A DNA stretch of 64,000 nt, taken from contig NZ_JARQTO010000003.1 in assembly GCF_029577735.1 (NCBI RefSeq), positions 62,001 through 126,000 on the forward strand, given 5' to 3'. Shown in pieces: positions 8,382 through 17,220 of this stretch. A program made the translations under genes and the position numbers. Every line of letters begins with the position of its first letter. Position 1 is the stretch's first letter. This stretch comes from Exercitatus varius (GTDB lineage Bacteria; Pseudomonadota; Gammaproteobacteria; Enterobacterales; Pasteurellaceae). The notes under the pieces are model-generated. The model made no database searches, was not told the DNA's origin, and saw only the letters and a list, made by a program, of their open reading frames with translations.

Positions 8382-9092
8382 TTATATCAAGTCAAGTAAC
8401 TGTAGTAAATCCGAGATTTCCATGGTCGGCAATAAAGTGGCGTCGCTGAATTCCCGTATGCTTTTATCGGATAAATTAATCCAGCCCGCCTGACATCCCG
8501 CCTGAATAGCGCCTCGCACATCGGTGATCAGATTATCGCCGATGTGTAAAATTTCATCAGGCCGAACGCCGAAATATTCGGCGGTTCGATGAAATAAATC
8601 CTGATGAGGTTTGGCTCTGCCCTGTAAACCGCCGCAATAGACGACGTCAAACTGGTTCAACCCTATGCGGCGCGGCGTAACATTGCCGTTAGTGATTGCC
8701 GCCAGGCGATAACGCTGTTTGAGCAGGTTGAGAATGGCGATAGTTTTGGACGGCACGCTAATTTCATGGCGAAATTCCAGGAAATGTTGCATAACGCCCT
8801 GAGAAATATACTGAATTTCTACCGCACTTTTGCCGTGATGCTCGAGCATGCGCTGCATGGCTAATTTGCGCCAGGCCGTGACATCTTCGCATAAAACGGG
8901 TTCCTGTTGCGCGACGCGATCTTTCCACGCCTGCCAGGTTTCTTCGTTCAGGTCGGAGATTTGACTGGTTTGCTGTAACCGCGACAAAAATTCCTGATTG
9001 GCGGTACGAATGACTTCGCGGTTATCGTAAAGGGTGTCGTCCAGATCAAAACTGATAACCTTAAACGGTAGAAAAGTGCGGTAAAATTTCAT
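8382..9092 (-). CDS. yigB: HAD-family hydrolase YigB
   Basis: This is a haloacid dehalogenase superfamily phosphatase of 236 residues. Motif I is SFDLDDTLYDN, with the nucleophilic Asp first. Motif II is around AAITNGN. The GRAKPHQDLF lysine and HIGDNLITDVRGA give motifs III and IV. The E. coli homologue dephosphorylates FMN to riboflavin. It lies 8 bases downstream of xerC on the same strand, the same xerC-yigB pairing as in E. coli. An uptake sequence overlaps the first codons (about 9074-9083) and another lies at 8820-8830. Confidence 0.88.
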   Translation of the reverse strand: MKFYRTFLPFKVISFDLDDTLYDNREVIRTANQEFLSRLQQTSQISDLNEETWQAWKDRVAQQEPVLCEDVTAWRKLAMQRMLEHHGKSAVEIQYISQGVMQHFLEFRHEISVPSKTIAILNLLKQRYRLAAITNGNVTPRRIGLNQFDVVYCGGLQGRAKPHQDLFHRTAEYFGVRPDEILHIGDNLITDVRGAIQAGCQAGWINLSDKSIREFSDATLLPTMEISDLLQLLDLI

Positions 9093-9100
9093 GCTGTTTT

Positions 9101-9988
9101 TTAACCTTTTCGTTTAGCACGCGGATGCGCCTGATCGTATACATCCGCAAGATGTTTGAAATCCAAATGGGTGTAAATTTGTGTGGTGGCCAGATTGCTG
9201 TGTCCGAGCAGTTCCTGCACGGCGCGTAAATCGGAACTGGCTTCCAGCATATGGGTGGCGAAACTGTGGCGCAGTTTGTGCGGATTAAGATGGGTGCTCA
9301 ATCCTTGTTTTACGCCCCAGATTTCCATGCGTTTTTGAATGGCGCGCTGAGTTAAGCGCCCGCCTTGAGAACTGACAAATAACGCGTCGTCCGTGGGATT
9401 GAACCGCAAACGCACCCGCAACCAGTCTCTAATCGCTTCTAACGCCTGATGTCCCACAGGCAGAATGCGTTCTTTCGAGCCTTTCCCCAGCACGCGCACT
9501 TCGCGGGATTGCAGATTCACGTGGTTGAGATCTAATCCTTGCAGCTCCGACAGCCGCAAACCTGAGCTGTACATCAGCTCCAGCATGGCGCGATCGCGGA
9601 TGTCAATGGGTTCGTTACTGTGATTATCCAGCAGTTTACCGATTTGTTCCTGATCGATATTTTTCGGCAAATGTTTTCCCTGTTTCGGCGCAGAAATGCC
9701 GGTGGCGGGATTCACTTTCAGTTCGCCCTGAACGACCAAATAGGCTAAAAACCGACGCAGCGCCGACAAACGCAACGCCAGGCTTTTTTCATGCAAACCC
9801 GATTTGCGGCTTTCCGCCAGAATAAAGCGCACCACGCTCGACGTAACTTGTTGCCAGGAATGAATGCCGTTTTGCGTCAGCATGTCGGTGACGGCCGTCA
9901 ATTGACGTCGGTAATTGAGCAGCGTGTACGGGCTGAGCCGGCGTTCTATCCGCAAATAATCGTAATATTTTTGAAGGGCGTTTTGCAT
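9101..9988 (-). CDS. xerC: Tyrosine recombinase XerC
   Basis: XerC, with XerD, resolves chromosome dimers at the dif site before cell division. The 295-residue protein has an N-terminal SAM-like DNA-binding domain (to about residue 100) and a C-terminal catalytic domain. All six catalytic positions are visible: Arg145 (SSGLRLSE), Lys169 (GKGSKER), His237 and Arg240 (HKLRHSFATHM), His263 (LLGHSN) and the nucleophile Tyr272 (IYTHL). The neighbour yigB follows in the same direction, so the two are probably co-transcribed. Upstream is a single uptake sequence and then a decayed insertion element. Confidence 0.95.
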   Translation of the reverse strand: MQNALQKYYDYLRIERRLSPYTLLNYRRQLTAVTDMLTQNGIHSWQQVTSSVVRFILAESRKSGLHEKSLALRLSALRRFLAYLVVQGELKVNPATGISAPKQGKHLPKNIDQEQIGKLLDNHSNEPIDIRDRAMLELMYSSGLRLSELQGLDLNHVNLQSREVRVLGKGSKERILPVGHQALEAIRDWLRVRLRFNPTDDALFVSSQGGRLTQRAIQKRMEIWGVKQGLSTHLNPHKLRHSFATHMLEASSDLRAVQELLGHSNLATTQIYTHLDFKHLADVYDQAHPRAKRKG

Positions 9989-10064
9989 TGTGAATTTACC
10001 TCGGTGACGCCTATTCTAGAACAAAATCCGGCAAGAAAAAACATCAAAAAACGTGACAAAAATC

Positions 10065-10075
10065 GACCGCACTTT
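10065..10075 (-). repeat. Uptake signal sequence upstream of xerC
   Basis: GACCGCACTTT lies between the xerC start and the left side of the IS remnant. It has no inverted partner. Confidence 0.85.
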
Positions 10076-10119
10076 TATTCATATCCAAAACCCCGGACAC
10101 CCAAATTGAGGTGCAGAAC

Positions 10120-10585
10120 GTGGCTTATTCTTATCAATTTTGTTTACGCGTTGCAAACTTGTCACTGAGCGGCAAGCGTTCAAAAAGTTGCAGCGCGAAC
10201 CGGCTTATTTACATGCGGAGAATGCGTACTTAAAAAAGTTGGAGGAGCTCGACCGGCAAAAACGGCGGCGGAAAGAAGAGACGTCATCCGCAAGTTGAAG
10301 CCGCATCATGCTTTAGGCGATTTACTTAAGGTCGCCTAAATGTCGCATTTAACCTTTTATTATCAACAGGTTAAGTGAAATTATGCGAAGGCGAAAGCGA
10401 GTCTGTTATCGCTTTATAAAACGAACTGAATATTCATTCCATATTGTGCAAGAAAAGACACGGAAAACGTCGTATATTGCGTCGAATTTACTGAATCGTG
10501 ATTTCAGCGTGACGGAAGTCAATCAAAAACGGATTTAAAAAACTTGAGCCCTGCACAATACAGAGCTCAGTATTTAACTAACTAA
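10120..10585 (+). pseudogene. Decayed IS3-family (IS150-like) transposase remnant
   Basis: Pieces of an IS3-family element appear in order but in broken frames. GTG 10120 reads VAYSYQFCLRVA, the usual OrfA beginning. After an apparent deletion, about 10161-10295 reads ERQAFKKLQREPAYLHAENA then EELDRQKRRRKEE, the OrfA/OrfB junction. A shifted frame then gives IRKLKPHHALGDLLKVA-stop-MSHLTFYYQQ. Later pieces read GKRRILRR and NRDFSVTEVNQK, the part just before the DDE core. The C-terminal tail LSPAQYRAQYLTN-stop ends at 10585. Stops, frameshifts and loss of nearly all of the catalytic domain make it inactive. CCTGTCCAACCTTTGGG just after it may be the old right end. Confidence 0.8.
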
Positions 10586-10611
10586 CCTGTCCAACCTTTG
10601 GGAGGTAGAGC

Positions 10612-10622
10612 AAAGTGCGGTC
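10612..10622 (+). repeat. Uptake signal sequence overlapping the yfjD stop codon
   Basis: AAAGTGCGGTC overlaps the first two bases of the reverse-strand stop (TCA at 10621-10623), directly at the border of the IS remnant. Confidence 0.8.
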
Positions 10623-11880
10623 AGATTTTGACGACTTTTGCCTGTTTCACCATGTTGTCGGCAACTTCCAGAATGGTAATCCGTAAGCCGTCCAACTCAA
10701 ATTCCGTGCCTTCTTCCGGGATTTCTTCCAAATATTCGAGAATAAATCCGTTGAAAGTCCGCACGTCGTCGGTATTGAGATTCCAGTCGAAAAGTTTGTT
10801 GATGTCTCGCAGATTCGCTGCGCCGTCAATGATAACGGAACCGTCGGATTGCGGCACCACTTCTTCATCGATGGAAGGCGTCGTGGAGGTGGTGAATTCA
10901 CCGACGATTTCTTCCAGAATATCTTCCAGCGTGACTAAACCTTTGATGTCGCCGTATTCATCCACAACCAAACCGATGCGTTCTTTATTGTTGCGGAAAT
11001 TCAATAATTGAGCGTTCAACGCCGTTCCTTCGGGAATGTAGTAAATTTCGTCGGCGGCACGCAATAACACTTCTTTGGTGAATTCGTTTTTGTCCAGCAT
11101 TAAACGGAAAGCCTCGCGAATGCGCAGGAATCCGATCACGTTTTCGTCCATATTGTCTTTATACAATACTACGCGGCCGTGCGGAGCGTGGTTGAGCTGG
11201 CGCATGATGGCTTTCCAGTCGTCGTTAATATCAATCCCCGAAATATCGTTGCGTGGAACCATGATGTCGTCTACTGTGACTTCTTCCAAATCCAGGATGG
11301 AAAGCAGCATTTCCTGGTGAGCGGAAGGAATGAATTTGCCGCTTTCATTGACGATGGCGCGCAATTCTTCCGGGCTGAGATTGGTATTTTTGGCTTCCGA
11401 TTTTAAACCGGTGATTTTAATCAACCCTTTTATGATGATATTCATCAAAAACACCAACGGCGTGCATATTTTCATCAACGGAGTGAGAAGATGGCTGCTC
11501 AGAAACGCTACTTTTTCGGGGTAAATGGCCGCAATGGTTTTCGGATAAATTTCGGAAAACACCAACATGACAAAAGTTAATGTTCCGGTTGCGATAGCCA
11601 CACCGGCATCGCCGTACAGACGCATACCGATAATGGTAGCGATGGCGGAAGCGGAAATATTCACCAGGTTGTTACAGATAAGAATCAAACTGAGCAATTT
11701 ATCCGTTTTTTTTAATAAATTTTCTGTTTTTTTTGCGCCGGAATGCCCTTTTTCGGCAAGATGGCGGGTACGATAACGATTAGCGGCAAGCAGCCCCGTT
11801 TCGGAACCGGAGAAATAGGCGGATAAAATTAAACAGATGACAAGCGAAATAATCAGGGTACTAAGGGGAATACTGTCCAA
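10621..11880 (-). CDS. yfjD: CNNM/HlyC-CorC family membrane protein with CBS domains (YfjD/CorB-like)
   Basis: This 419-residue inner-membrane protein belongs to the family linked to magnesium/cobalt efflux. The N-terminal DUF21 membrane domain spans about residues 1-190; its first helix is near 8-26 and is followed by FSGSETGLLAANR, a family hallmark. Paired CBS domains follow (VDDIMVPRNDISGI, VVLYKDN, LVVDEYGDIKGLVTLEDILE). The C-terminal CorC_HlyC domain is near 335-415 (DGAANLRDINKLFDW). It sits downstream of ypjD on the same strand, the conserved ypjD-yfjD neighbourhood of ffh in gammaproteobacteria. The transport role is family inference. Confidence 0.9.
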   Translation of the reverse strand: MDSIPLSTLIISLVICLILSAYFSGSETGLLAANRYRTRHLAEKGHSGAKKTENLLKKTDKLLSLILICNNLVNISASAIATIIGMRLYGDAGVAIATGTLTFVMLVFSEIYPKTIAAIYPEKVAFLSSHLLTPLMKICTPLVFLMNIIIKGLIKITGLKSEAKNTNLSPEELRAIVNESGKFIPSAHQEMLLSILDLEEVTVDDIMVPRNDISGIDINDDWKAIMRQLNHAPHGRVVLYKDNMDENVIGFLRIREAFRLMLDKNEFTKEVLLRAADEIYYIPEGTALNAQLLNFRNNKERIGLVVDEYGDIKGLVTLEDILEEIVGEFTTSTTPSIDEEVVPQSDGSVIIDGAANLRDINKLFDWNLNTDDVRTFNGFILEYLEEIPEEGTEFELDGLRITILEVADNMVKQAKVVKI

Positions 11881-11969
11881 CTTGTTGTCCTTTTGTAAAG
11901 TAGAAATAGACTCGGCAGACCAATTCGTTTATGTTTCGATTATTGCCGGCGTTCGTCTCGGACGCATAT

Positions 11970-12758
11970 TTACAGCATAATTCGACTGCCGAAATAAGCG
12001 ATAGTAAGCAGGATCATACCTGAAATCGTATAAATGATCATTCTTTTTCCGCGCCAGTGGTATTTCCAATGGCCGATTAATAAAATGCCGAACACTATCC
12101 AGCTGAGAAAAGAAAACAACGCTTTATGTAAATTGGAGGAATCCGGGGCGTTCAATAAATAAATGGAGCCTGAAATCAGCGTCGCGGTGAGCAAAATAAA
12201 ACCGGTTAACATTACGCGGAAAAAATGGCGTTCCACCATCATTAACGGCGGAATGGCGGGAGACGGCATCATTTTTTTCTGTTTGAGTTTATTGTCCAGC
12301 CAGACAATCTGCATACTGTAAAGCATGGCGATAAAACAGACGGCATAAGTTAATAATGACAACGCAATATGGAACAAGACTTGACGATGCCATTGCACCG
12401 CTTGGCTTGATAAAAATTCCGTCAGAAATAAATTGATAATGGCGAAACTGTAAACCAAGGGCAGTAAAAAAGCGAGGGTTTTAACTCTGAATATCGCGGG
12501 AACCGTTACTAATAACGCGATAACCAGGCTGATCATGGAACTGACGGCGAGCAGAGAAAAACTGGTTCCTTCCGAAGTGTGCACCGCGCTTTCACGAAAG
12601 GATAAGTGATGCAAAATCATCGCTAAAAGTGCGGTCAAAATAAAGAACGTTTTATTGACTTTTGGGATTTGTTCGCCGCTTTGCGCTTTCGCCAGCATCG
12701 GTGTAATCAGCAGAATATTGATAACATAAAAAATTATGGAAAAAATTGCATACGACAT
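11970..12758 (-). CDS. ypjD: Cytochrome c assembly-like inner-membrane protein YpjD
   Basis: This 262-residue integral membrane protein has about eight predicted hydrophobic helices and belongs to the CcsA/CcmC-like 'cytochrome c assembly' family. WHRQVLFHIALSLLTYAVCF and a later ALFSFLSWIVFGILLIGHW contain the conserved histidines of the family. The E. coli homologue has been associated with ion transport together with yfjD, but its exact role is not settled. It diverges from ffh with a 123-base shared upstream region, and yfjD follows on the same strand after 89 bases. An uptake sequence lies within it (core at 12627-12635). Confidence 0.85.
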   Translation of the reverse strand: MSYAIFSIIFYVINILLITPMLAKAQSGEQIPKVNKTFFILTALLAMILHHLSFRESAVHTSEGTSFSLLAVSSMISLVIALLVTVPAIFRVKTLAFLLPLVYSFAIINLFLTEFLSSQAVQWHRQVLFHIALSLLTYAVCFIAMLYSMQIVWLDNKLKQKKMMPSPAIPPLMMVERHFFRVMLTGFILLTATLISGSIYLLNAPDSSNLHKALFSFLSWIVFGILLIGHWKYHWRGKRMIIYTISGMILLTIAYFGSRIML

Positions 12759-12818
12759 AAATATAAAGCCCGCCTCAATTTGAGAATTGTTTTTATTTTA
12801 TCGATCTGCAGCAAAAAT

Positions 12819-12847
12819 TTCAATTCACGCAATTATTCAGGTATAAT
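12819..12847 (+). promoter_or_regulatory. Probable ffh promoter
   Basis: A perfect TATAAT lies at 12842-12847. A weak TTCAAT is 17 bases upstream. The transcript would begin about 30 bases before the ffh ATG. Confidence 0.5.
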
Positions 12848-12881
12848 CAACCCAATTTTTCGACTTTAAAGAGAACAAACC

Positions 12882-14264
12882 ATGTTTGAGAATTTATCGG
12901 ATCGCCTGTCGAAAACCCTGCGTAATATCACAGGAAAAGGGCGATTGACCGAAGATAATATTAAAGATACGTTACGCGAAGTGCGTATGGCGTTGCTGGA
13001 AGCCGATGTGGCGTTGCCGGTGGTGCGTGAATTTATCAATAAAGTCAAAGAATGCGCAATCGGCGAGGAAGTAAATAAGAGCTTAACGCCGGGACAGGAA
13101 TTTTTAAAAATCGTTCGGGCCGAGCTTGAAGCCGCCATGGGCGAAAGTAATGAAAACTTAAATTTAGCCGTACAACCGCCGGCCGTTATTTTAATGGCGG
13201 GATTGCAGGGGGCGGGGAAAACCACCTCTGTCGCTAAATTGGCAAAATTTCTGCGCGAACGCCATAAGAAAAAAGTTTTAGTGGTTTCCGCCGACGTTTA
13301 TCGTCCGGCGGCGATCAAACAATTGGAGACGTTAGCGCAAACCGTCCATGCGGATTTTTTTCCTTCGGAAGTAAATCAAAATCCGGTGGATATTGTTAAA
13401 GCGGCGGTTGCGCAAGCAAAATTAAAATTTTATGATGTGCTGATCGTGGATACCGCGGGGCGTTTGCATGTGGATAGCGAGATGATGGATGAAATCAAGC
13501 AAATCCATGTCGCGCTGAATCCGGTGGAAACGCTTTTCACGGTGGACGCCATGACAGGCCAGGATGCCGCGAACACGGCAAAAGCCTTTAATGAAGCGTT
13601 GCCTTTAACCGGCGTTATTTTAACCAAAGTCGACGGCGATGCACGCGGCGGCGCGGCATTGTCTATTCGTCAGATTACGGGAAAACCGATTAAATTCTTA
13701 GGTGTAGGTGAGAAAACCGAGGCGCTTGAACCGTTTCACCCGGATCGTGTGGCTTCCCGTATTCTCGGCATGGGCGATGTTCTTTCTTTAATCGAAGATC
13801 TCGAACGTTCCGTCGATAAGGAAAAAGCCGAAAAAATGGCGCAGAAATTCAAAAAAGGTGATCAATTTACCTTGGATGATTTTCGCGAGCAGCTGGTCGA
13901 AATGAAAAAAATGGGTGGCATGATGTCTATGCTTGATAAATTACCGGGGATGAAGAATTTACCGGATCATGTGAAAAATCAAGTGGACGATAAAATGTTT
14001 GTCAAAATGGAAGCCATGATTAATTCCATGACCCTGAAAGAGCGTGCGAATCCCGATATTATCAAGGGTTCGCGACGCCGTCGTATTGCATTGGGTTCCG
14101 GCACTCAAGTGCAGGACGTGAATAAATTACTAAAACAGTTTGACGAAATGCAACGCATGATGAAAAAAATGCGTAACGGCGGTATGGCAAAAATGATGCG
14201 CGGCATGAAAGGTTTAATGGGTGGCGGAATGGGCGGATTAGCCGGAATGTTGGGTAAACGTTAG
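12882..14264 (+). CDS. ffh: Signal recognition particle protein Ffh
   Basis: Ffh is the protein part of the signal recognition particle. It binds 4.5S RNA and signal sequences of nascent inner-membrane proteins and docks with FtsY. The 460-residue product shows the N domain, the G domain with GLQGAGKTTSVAK (G1), DTAGRLHVD (G3) and TKVDGDARGG (G4), then the methionine-rich M domain. The C-terminal stretch MMKKMRNGGMAKMMRGMKG is typical of the signal-binding groove. ypjD and yfjD diverge from it, as in E. coli. Confidence 0.97.
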   Translation: MFENLSDRLSKTLRNITGKGRLTEDNIKDTLREVRMALLEADVALPVVREFINKVKECAIGEEVNKSLTPGQEFLKIVRAELEAAMGESNENLNLAVQPPAVILMAGLQGAGKTTSVAKLAKFLRERHKKKVLVVSADVYRPAAIKQLETLAQTVHADFFPSEVNQNPVDIVKAAVAQAKLKFYDVLIVDTAGRLHVDSEMMDEIKQIHVALNPVETLFTVDAMTGQDAANTAKAFNEALPLTGVILTKVDGDARGGAALSIRQITGKPIKFLGVGEKTEALEPFHPDRVASRILGMGDVLSLIEDLERSVDKEKAEKMAQKFKKGDQFTLDDFREQLVEMKKMGGMMSMLDKLPGMKNLPDHVKNQVDDKMFVKMEAMINSMTLKERANPDIIKGSRRRRIALGSGTQVQDVNKLLKQFDEMQRMMKKMRNGGMAKMMRGMKGLMGGGMGGLAGMLGKR

Positions 14265-14356
14265 CACATTGAAAAGTGCGGGCAAATTTTACTGAGTTTT
14301 TTGCCTTATCCTGATTTTTTAAACGAAAATAATAACGATAATTTAAAATTACATTA

Positions 14357-15025
14357 ATGATGATGTTGAATGATAAACGGCCGTTTACTGATGATGATCG
14401 GGCTATTCTGAATTCTTATTGCGCTGTTGTGGACGGTGTGAGCGCATTAATCGGGGAGTATTGCGAGATTGTCCTGCATTCCTTGGAAGATTTGGAGCGT
14501 TCTGCCATTTATATTGCGAACGGGCATAATACCAATCGTCAGGAAGGTGCGCCCATTACGGATCGCGCGTTGCAGTCTTTGCACAATATGAAAACGGACA
14601 GCGTTTCAAAGCCTTATTTCACCCGGGCGAAAAGTAACGGGTTGATGAAATCCGTCACAATTGCTATCCGAAATAAGTCGCAAAAGATTATCGGTTTGCT
14701 GTGCATCAATATTAATCTGGACGTGCCGGTTTCCCAGTTTATCCGGGCATTGATGCCGACGGCGGAATCAAATGAAACTTCATCGGTGAATTTTGCCAGT
14801 TCGGTCGAAGACTTGGTGGCGCAGACCGTCGAGCAAACCATCGAGGAGATTACGGCGGATCGTTTGGTTGCCAATAATAATAAAAACCGTCAAATTGTCA
14901 TGTCTTTATATGAAAAAGGAATTTTTGATATTAAAGACGCAATCAATCTGGTCGCGGAACGATTAAATATTTCCCGCCATACGGTTTATCTGTATATTCG
15001 TCAAATTAAGCAGGAGCATGAGTAA
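14357..15025 (+). CDS. yheO: YheO-like PAS/HTH transcriptional regulator
   Basis: This 222-residue protein has an N-terminal YheO-like PAS domain (about residues 10-120, with IGEYCEIVLHSLEDLERSAI and INLDVPVSQFI) and a C-terminal helix-turn-helix (GIFDIKDAINLVAERLNISR then HTVYLYIRQ). Its stop codon overlaps the tusD start by one base (TAATG), so it is coupled to the tus operon, matching yheO-tusDCB of E. coli. The ligand is unknown. Three in-line start possibilities (ATG ATG ATG-TTG) exist at 14357-14362. Confidence 0.88.
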   Translation: MMMLNDKRPFTDDDRAILNSYCAVVDGVSALIGEYCEIVLHSLEDLERSAIYIANGHNTNRQEGAPITDRALQSLHNMKTDSVSKPYFTRAKSNGLMKSVTIAIRNKSQKIIGLLCININLDVPVSQFIRALMPTAESNETSSVNFASSVEDLVAQTVEQTIEEITADRLVANNNKNRQIVMSLYEKGIFDIKDAINLVAERLNISRHTVYLYIRQIKQEHE

Positions 15026-15405
15026 TGCGTTATGTTATTGCGGTCAGTCGTCCGGTTTACGGACATCAGGGCGCATTCACCGCATATCAGCTTGCCGTAG
15101 CCTTGCTTGCCGCCGGACACGAAATTACGCAAGTATTTTTTTTTCAGGACGGAGTAACAAACGGTAACGCTTTTGTTTATCCCGCCACCGATGAATTTAA
15201 TTTACAAAAAGCCTGGCAGAAGTTAAGTCGGGATTGTGGGATCCCTTTACATCTTTGTGTTTCTGCCGGCCAACGACGCGGAATCGTTGATAATCTGACC
15301 GCACTTAACCCTGAATTAACTAATCTTGCCGATGGTTTTTTGATTGCCGGATTAGGTGAATTTATTCGGGCAACTTTAGAATCTGAACGAGTGATTACTT
15401 TATGA
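15025..15405 (+). CDS. tusD: Sulfurtransferase TusD
   Basis: TusD receives sulfur from TusA within the TusBCD complex and hands it to TusE for 2-thiouridine formation at the wobble base of tRNAs for Lys, Glu and Gln. The 126 residues include the catalytic Cys78 in LHLCVSAGQRRG, at the same position as in E. coli. The start overlaps the yheO stop, and the end overlaps the tusC start by four bases. An uptake core within it (15297-15305) encodes Leu-Thr-Ala-Leu. Confidence 0.95.
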   Translation: MRYVIAVSRPVYGHQGAFTAYQLAVALLAAGHEITQVFFFQDGVTNGNAFVYPATDEFNLQKAWQKLSRDCGIPLHLCVSAGQRRGIVDNLTALNPELTNLADGFLIAGLGEFIRATLESERVITL

Positions 15406-15764
15406 GCAAATTAGCTTTTGTGTTTAAATCGGCGCCCCATGGAACGGCCAGAGCGAGAGAAGGCCTGGATGCGTTATTGGCCGCCACGGCTTTTACCAAG
15501 GAAGAAGATATTGATGTCTTTTTCATGGGCGAAGGCGTATTGAATTTATTAGTGGAGCAAGAGCCCGAAAATATCTTGCAAAGAGATGTGGCCGAAGCGT
15601 TTAAGGTGTTGGATGTTTACGATATTAACAATCGTTATTTATGCCTTGATTCAATCATGGATTTCGGTGTGTCGGATAAAGAATGCGCATTGGTTTGCGA
15701 ACCGCTGGAACGTGATGAATTATTGAAGAAATTACAATCGGCCGAAAAAGTGATGACTTTTTAA
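15402..15764 (+). CDS. tusC: Sulfurtransferase complex subunit TusC
   Basis: TusC is a structural DsrF-like subunit of the TusBCD heterohexamer. The 120-residue protein opens with KLAFVFKSAPHGTARAREGL and contains VFFMGEGVLNLL. The first ATG overlaps the end of tusD (ATGA), which points to translational coupling. tusB follows after eight bases. Confidence 0.94.
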   Translation: MSKLAFVFKSAPHGTARAREGLDALLAATAFTKEEDIDVFFMGEGVLNLLVEQEPENILQRDVAEAFKVLDVYDINNRYLCLDSIMDFGVSDKECALVCEPLERDELLKKLQSAEKVMTF

Positions 15765-15772
15765 TATTTTTC

Positions 15773-16054
15773 ATGCTTTATACATTTTCCGAATCCGTTT
15801 ACGACAGCGTTGAACTGGAACGCTATTTTCAACTGTTAACAGATCGCGATGCCGTAGTCTTATGGCAGAACGGCGTGGTTTTGTTATTAAAATACCCTCA
15901 TCTATTTACCAAAAACGGTGCGCCCTGTTATGTCATGGAAGATGATATTCTGGCGCGGGGGTTAAAAAACATGATTCCTCCATTTATTAATCTGATTTCG
16001 ATGTCGGAATTTGTTACGTTAACCGAACAATTCTCTCCGCAAATCGCATTATAG
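15773..16054 (+). CDS. tusB: Sulfurtransferase complex subunit TusB
   Basis: TusB is the DsrH-like third subunit of the tRNA 2-thiolation relay. The 93-residue protein begins MLYTFSESVYDSVELERYF and carries DAVVLWQNGVVLLL and CYVMEDDILARGL. It ends the yheO-tusDCB run, with no promoter-like gap before it. Confidence 0.9.
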   Translation: MLYTFSESVYDSVELERYFQLLTDRDAVVLWQNGVVLLLKYPHLFTKNGAPCYVMEDDILARGLKNMIPPFINLISMSEFVTLTEQFSPQIAL

Positions 16055-16145
16055 ATATACCATTTTACTTTTCTGTTAACTTGCCGTTCAGACGGATTAT
16101 TTATTCTGATTTTAATTTCAACCATTGCCAAAAAATAGGCAATAA

Positions 16146-16169
16146 AAAACCCGGTTTGAACCGGGTTTT
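16146..16169 (-). terminator. Intrinsic terminator of the rpsF operon
   Basis: A perfect 10-bp stem AAAACCCGGT / ACCGGGTTTT has a four-base loop. Read on the minus strand it is followed by a run of T, so it mainly ends the rpsF-priB-rpsR-rplI transcript. It may also stop transcripts coming from tusB. Confidence 0.88.
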
Positions 16170-16191
16170 CGCATTTTCATTGAAGAATAAA

Positions 16192-16641
16192 TTATTCTGC
16201 AATCACAACAACGTTTAATGCCGCGAATACTTCACCGTGAAGTTGGAAACGAACTTCGTGTTCACCGATAGTACGTAACGGACCGGTTGATAAACGAACT
16301 TCCGATTTCACCACTTCAACACCGGCGGCAGTCACTGCGTCCGCGATGTCGCGAGTTGTAATCGAACCGAATAAACGACCTTCGTCACCGGCTTTAGAAA
16401 CAATAGTAACAGATTCCAATGCAGTGATTTTCGCTGCACGAGCTTGCGCTTCGGCCAATTCAGCCGCTGCTTTTGCTTCGAATTCAGCACGGCGGGCTTC
16501 AAAGAATTCAATGTTAGCTTTAGTCGCCATAACCGCTTTACCTTGAGGGATTAAGAAGTTACGGGCGAAACCTGATTTAACATTTACTTGATCACCGACG
16601 TTACCGAGGTGAGCAATTTTGTCTAATAAAATAACTTGCAT
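16192..16641 (-). CDS. rplI: 50S ribosomal protein L9
   Basis: L9 binds 23S rRNA near the L1 stalk and helps keep the reading frame. The 149 residues begin MQVILLDKIAHLGNVGDQV, with FARNFLIPQGKAVMAT following. A long helix linker (about 40-75) joins the C-terminal domain, which ends FQLHGEVFAALNVVVIAE. Last gene of the rpsF-priB-rpsR-rplI operon. Confidence 0.97.
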   Translation of the reverse strand: MQVILLDKIAHLGNVGDQVNVKSGFARNFLIPQGKAVMATKANIEFFEARRAEFEAKAAAELAEAQARAAKITALESVTIVSKAGDEGRLFGSITTRDIADAVTAAGVEVVKSEVRLSTGPLRTIGEHEVRFQLHGEVFAALNVVVIAE

Positions 16642-16656
16642 TACCGATCTCCTTAA

Positions 16657-16884
16657 TTACTGATGATTGTCAGTGTACGGAAGTAACGCAAGGTAGCGAG
16701 CACGTTTGATTGCACGCGCTAATTGACGTTGATACTTCGCACGAGTACCGGTGATACGGCTTGGAACAATTTTGCCGCTTTCTGTAATGTAGTTCTTTAA
16801 TGTAGCGATATCTTTATAATCAATCTCAACTACGTTTTCCGCGGTGAAACGGCAGAACTTGCGACGACGGAAATAACGTGCCAT
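16657..16884 (-). CDS. rpsR: 30S ribosomal protein S18
   Basis: S18 forms a dimer with S6 on the platform of the small subunit. The 75 residues start MARYFRRRKFCRF and contain YKDIATLKNYITESGKIVP. It lies between priB and rplI in the conserved order. Confidence 0.97.
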   Translation of the reverse strand: MARYFRRRKFCRFTAENVVEIDYKDIATLKNYITESGKIVPSRITGTRAKYQRQLARAIKRARYLALLPYTDNHQ

Positions 16885-16896
16885 TTGGCTAGTCTC

Positions 16897-17220
16897 CTAA
16901 TCTAATAATTCGATATGCTCGGCATGTAAAACCAACTGATTTAAGCCGTTGGCTTGTTTGTGGGAACTAATGAATCCGACAACCAGAATTTTACTACCGA
17001 CCGTAATGCCTTGAGTGCTATGAATTAATTGATTGCCACTAATTTGTATCGGCATTTTACACCATGCCTGGCGAGCCAATCCCGCTTCTTGTTGTTCGGA
17101 ACGATGCTCGAGCCAAATACGGCAATGTTCGACGCCATTAGGGCTTTTACTTCGTTTAATGCTGTCGGCGATACCGATTAACGATAAACGATTCTCAATG
17201 TTCAAATTACTCTTCAGCAT
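16897..17220 (-). CDS. priB: Primosomal replication protein N (PriB)
   Basis: PriB is a small single-stranded-DNA-binding OB-fold protein that helps PriA restart stalled replication forks. From ATG 17220 it has 107 residues (MLKSNLNIENRLSLIG), with RQAWCKMPIQISG and GSKILVVGFISSHK. I prefer this start, which overlaps the rpsF stop by 14 bases, over the ATG at 17241, because the Haemophilus protein begins in the same way. It sits between rpsF and rpsR as in E. coli. Confidence 0.92.
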   Translation of the reverse strand: MLKSNLNIENRLSLIGIADSIKRSKSPNGVEHCRIWLEHRSEQQEAGLARQAWCKMPIQISGNQLIHSTQGITVGSKILVVGFISSHKQANGLNQLVLHAEHIELLD

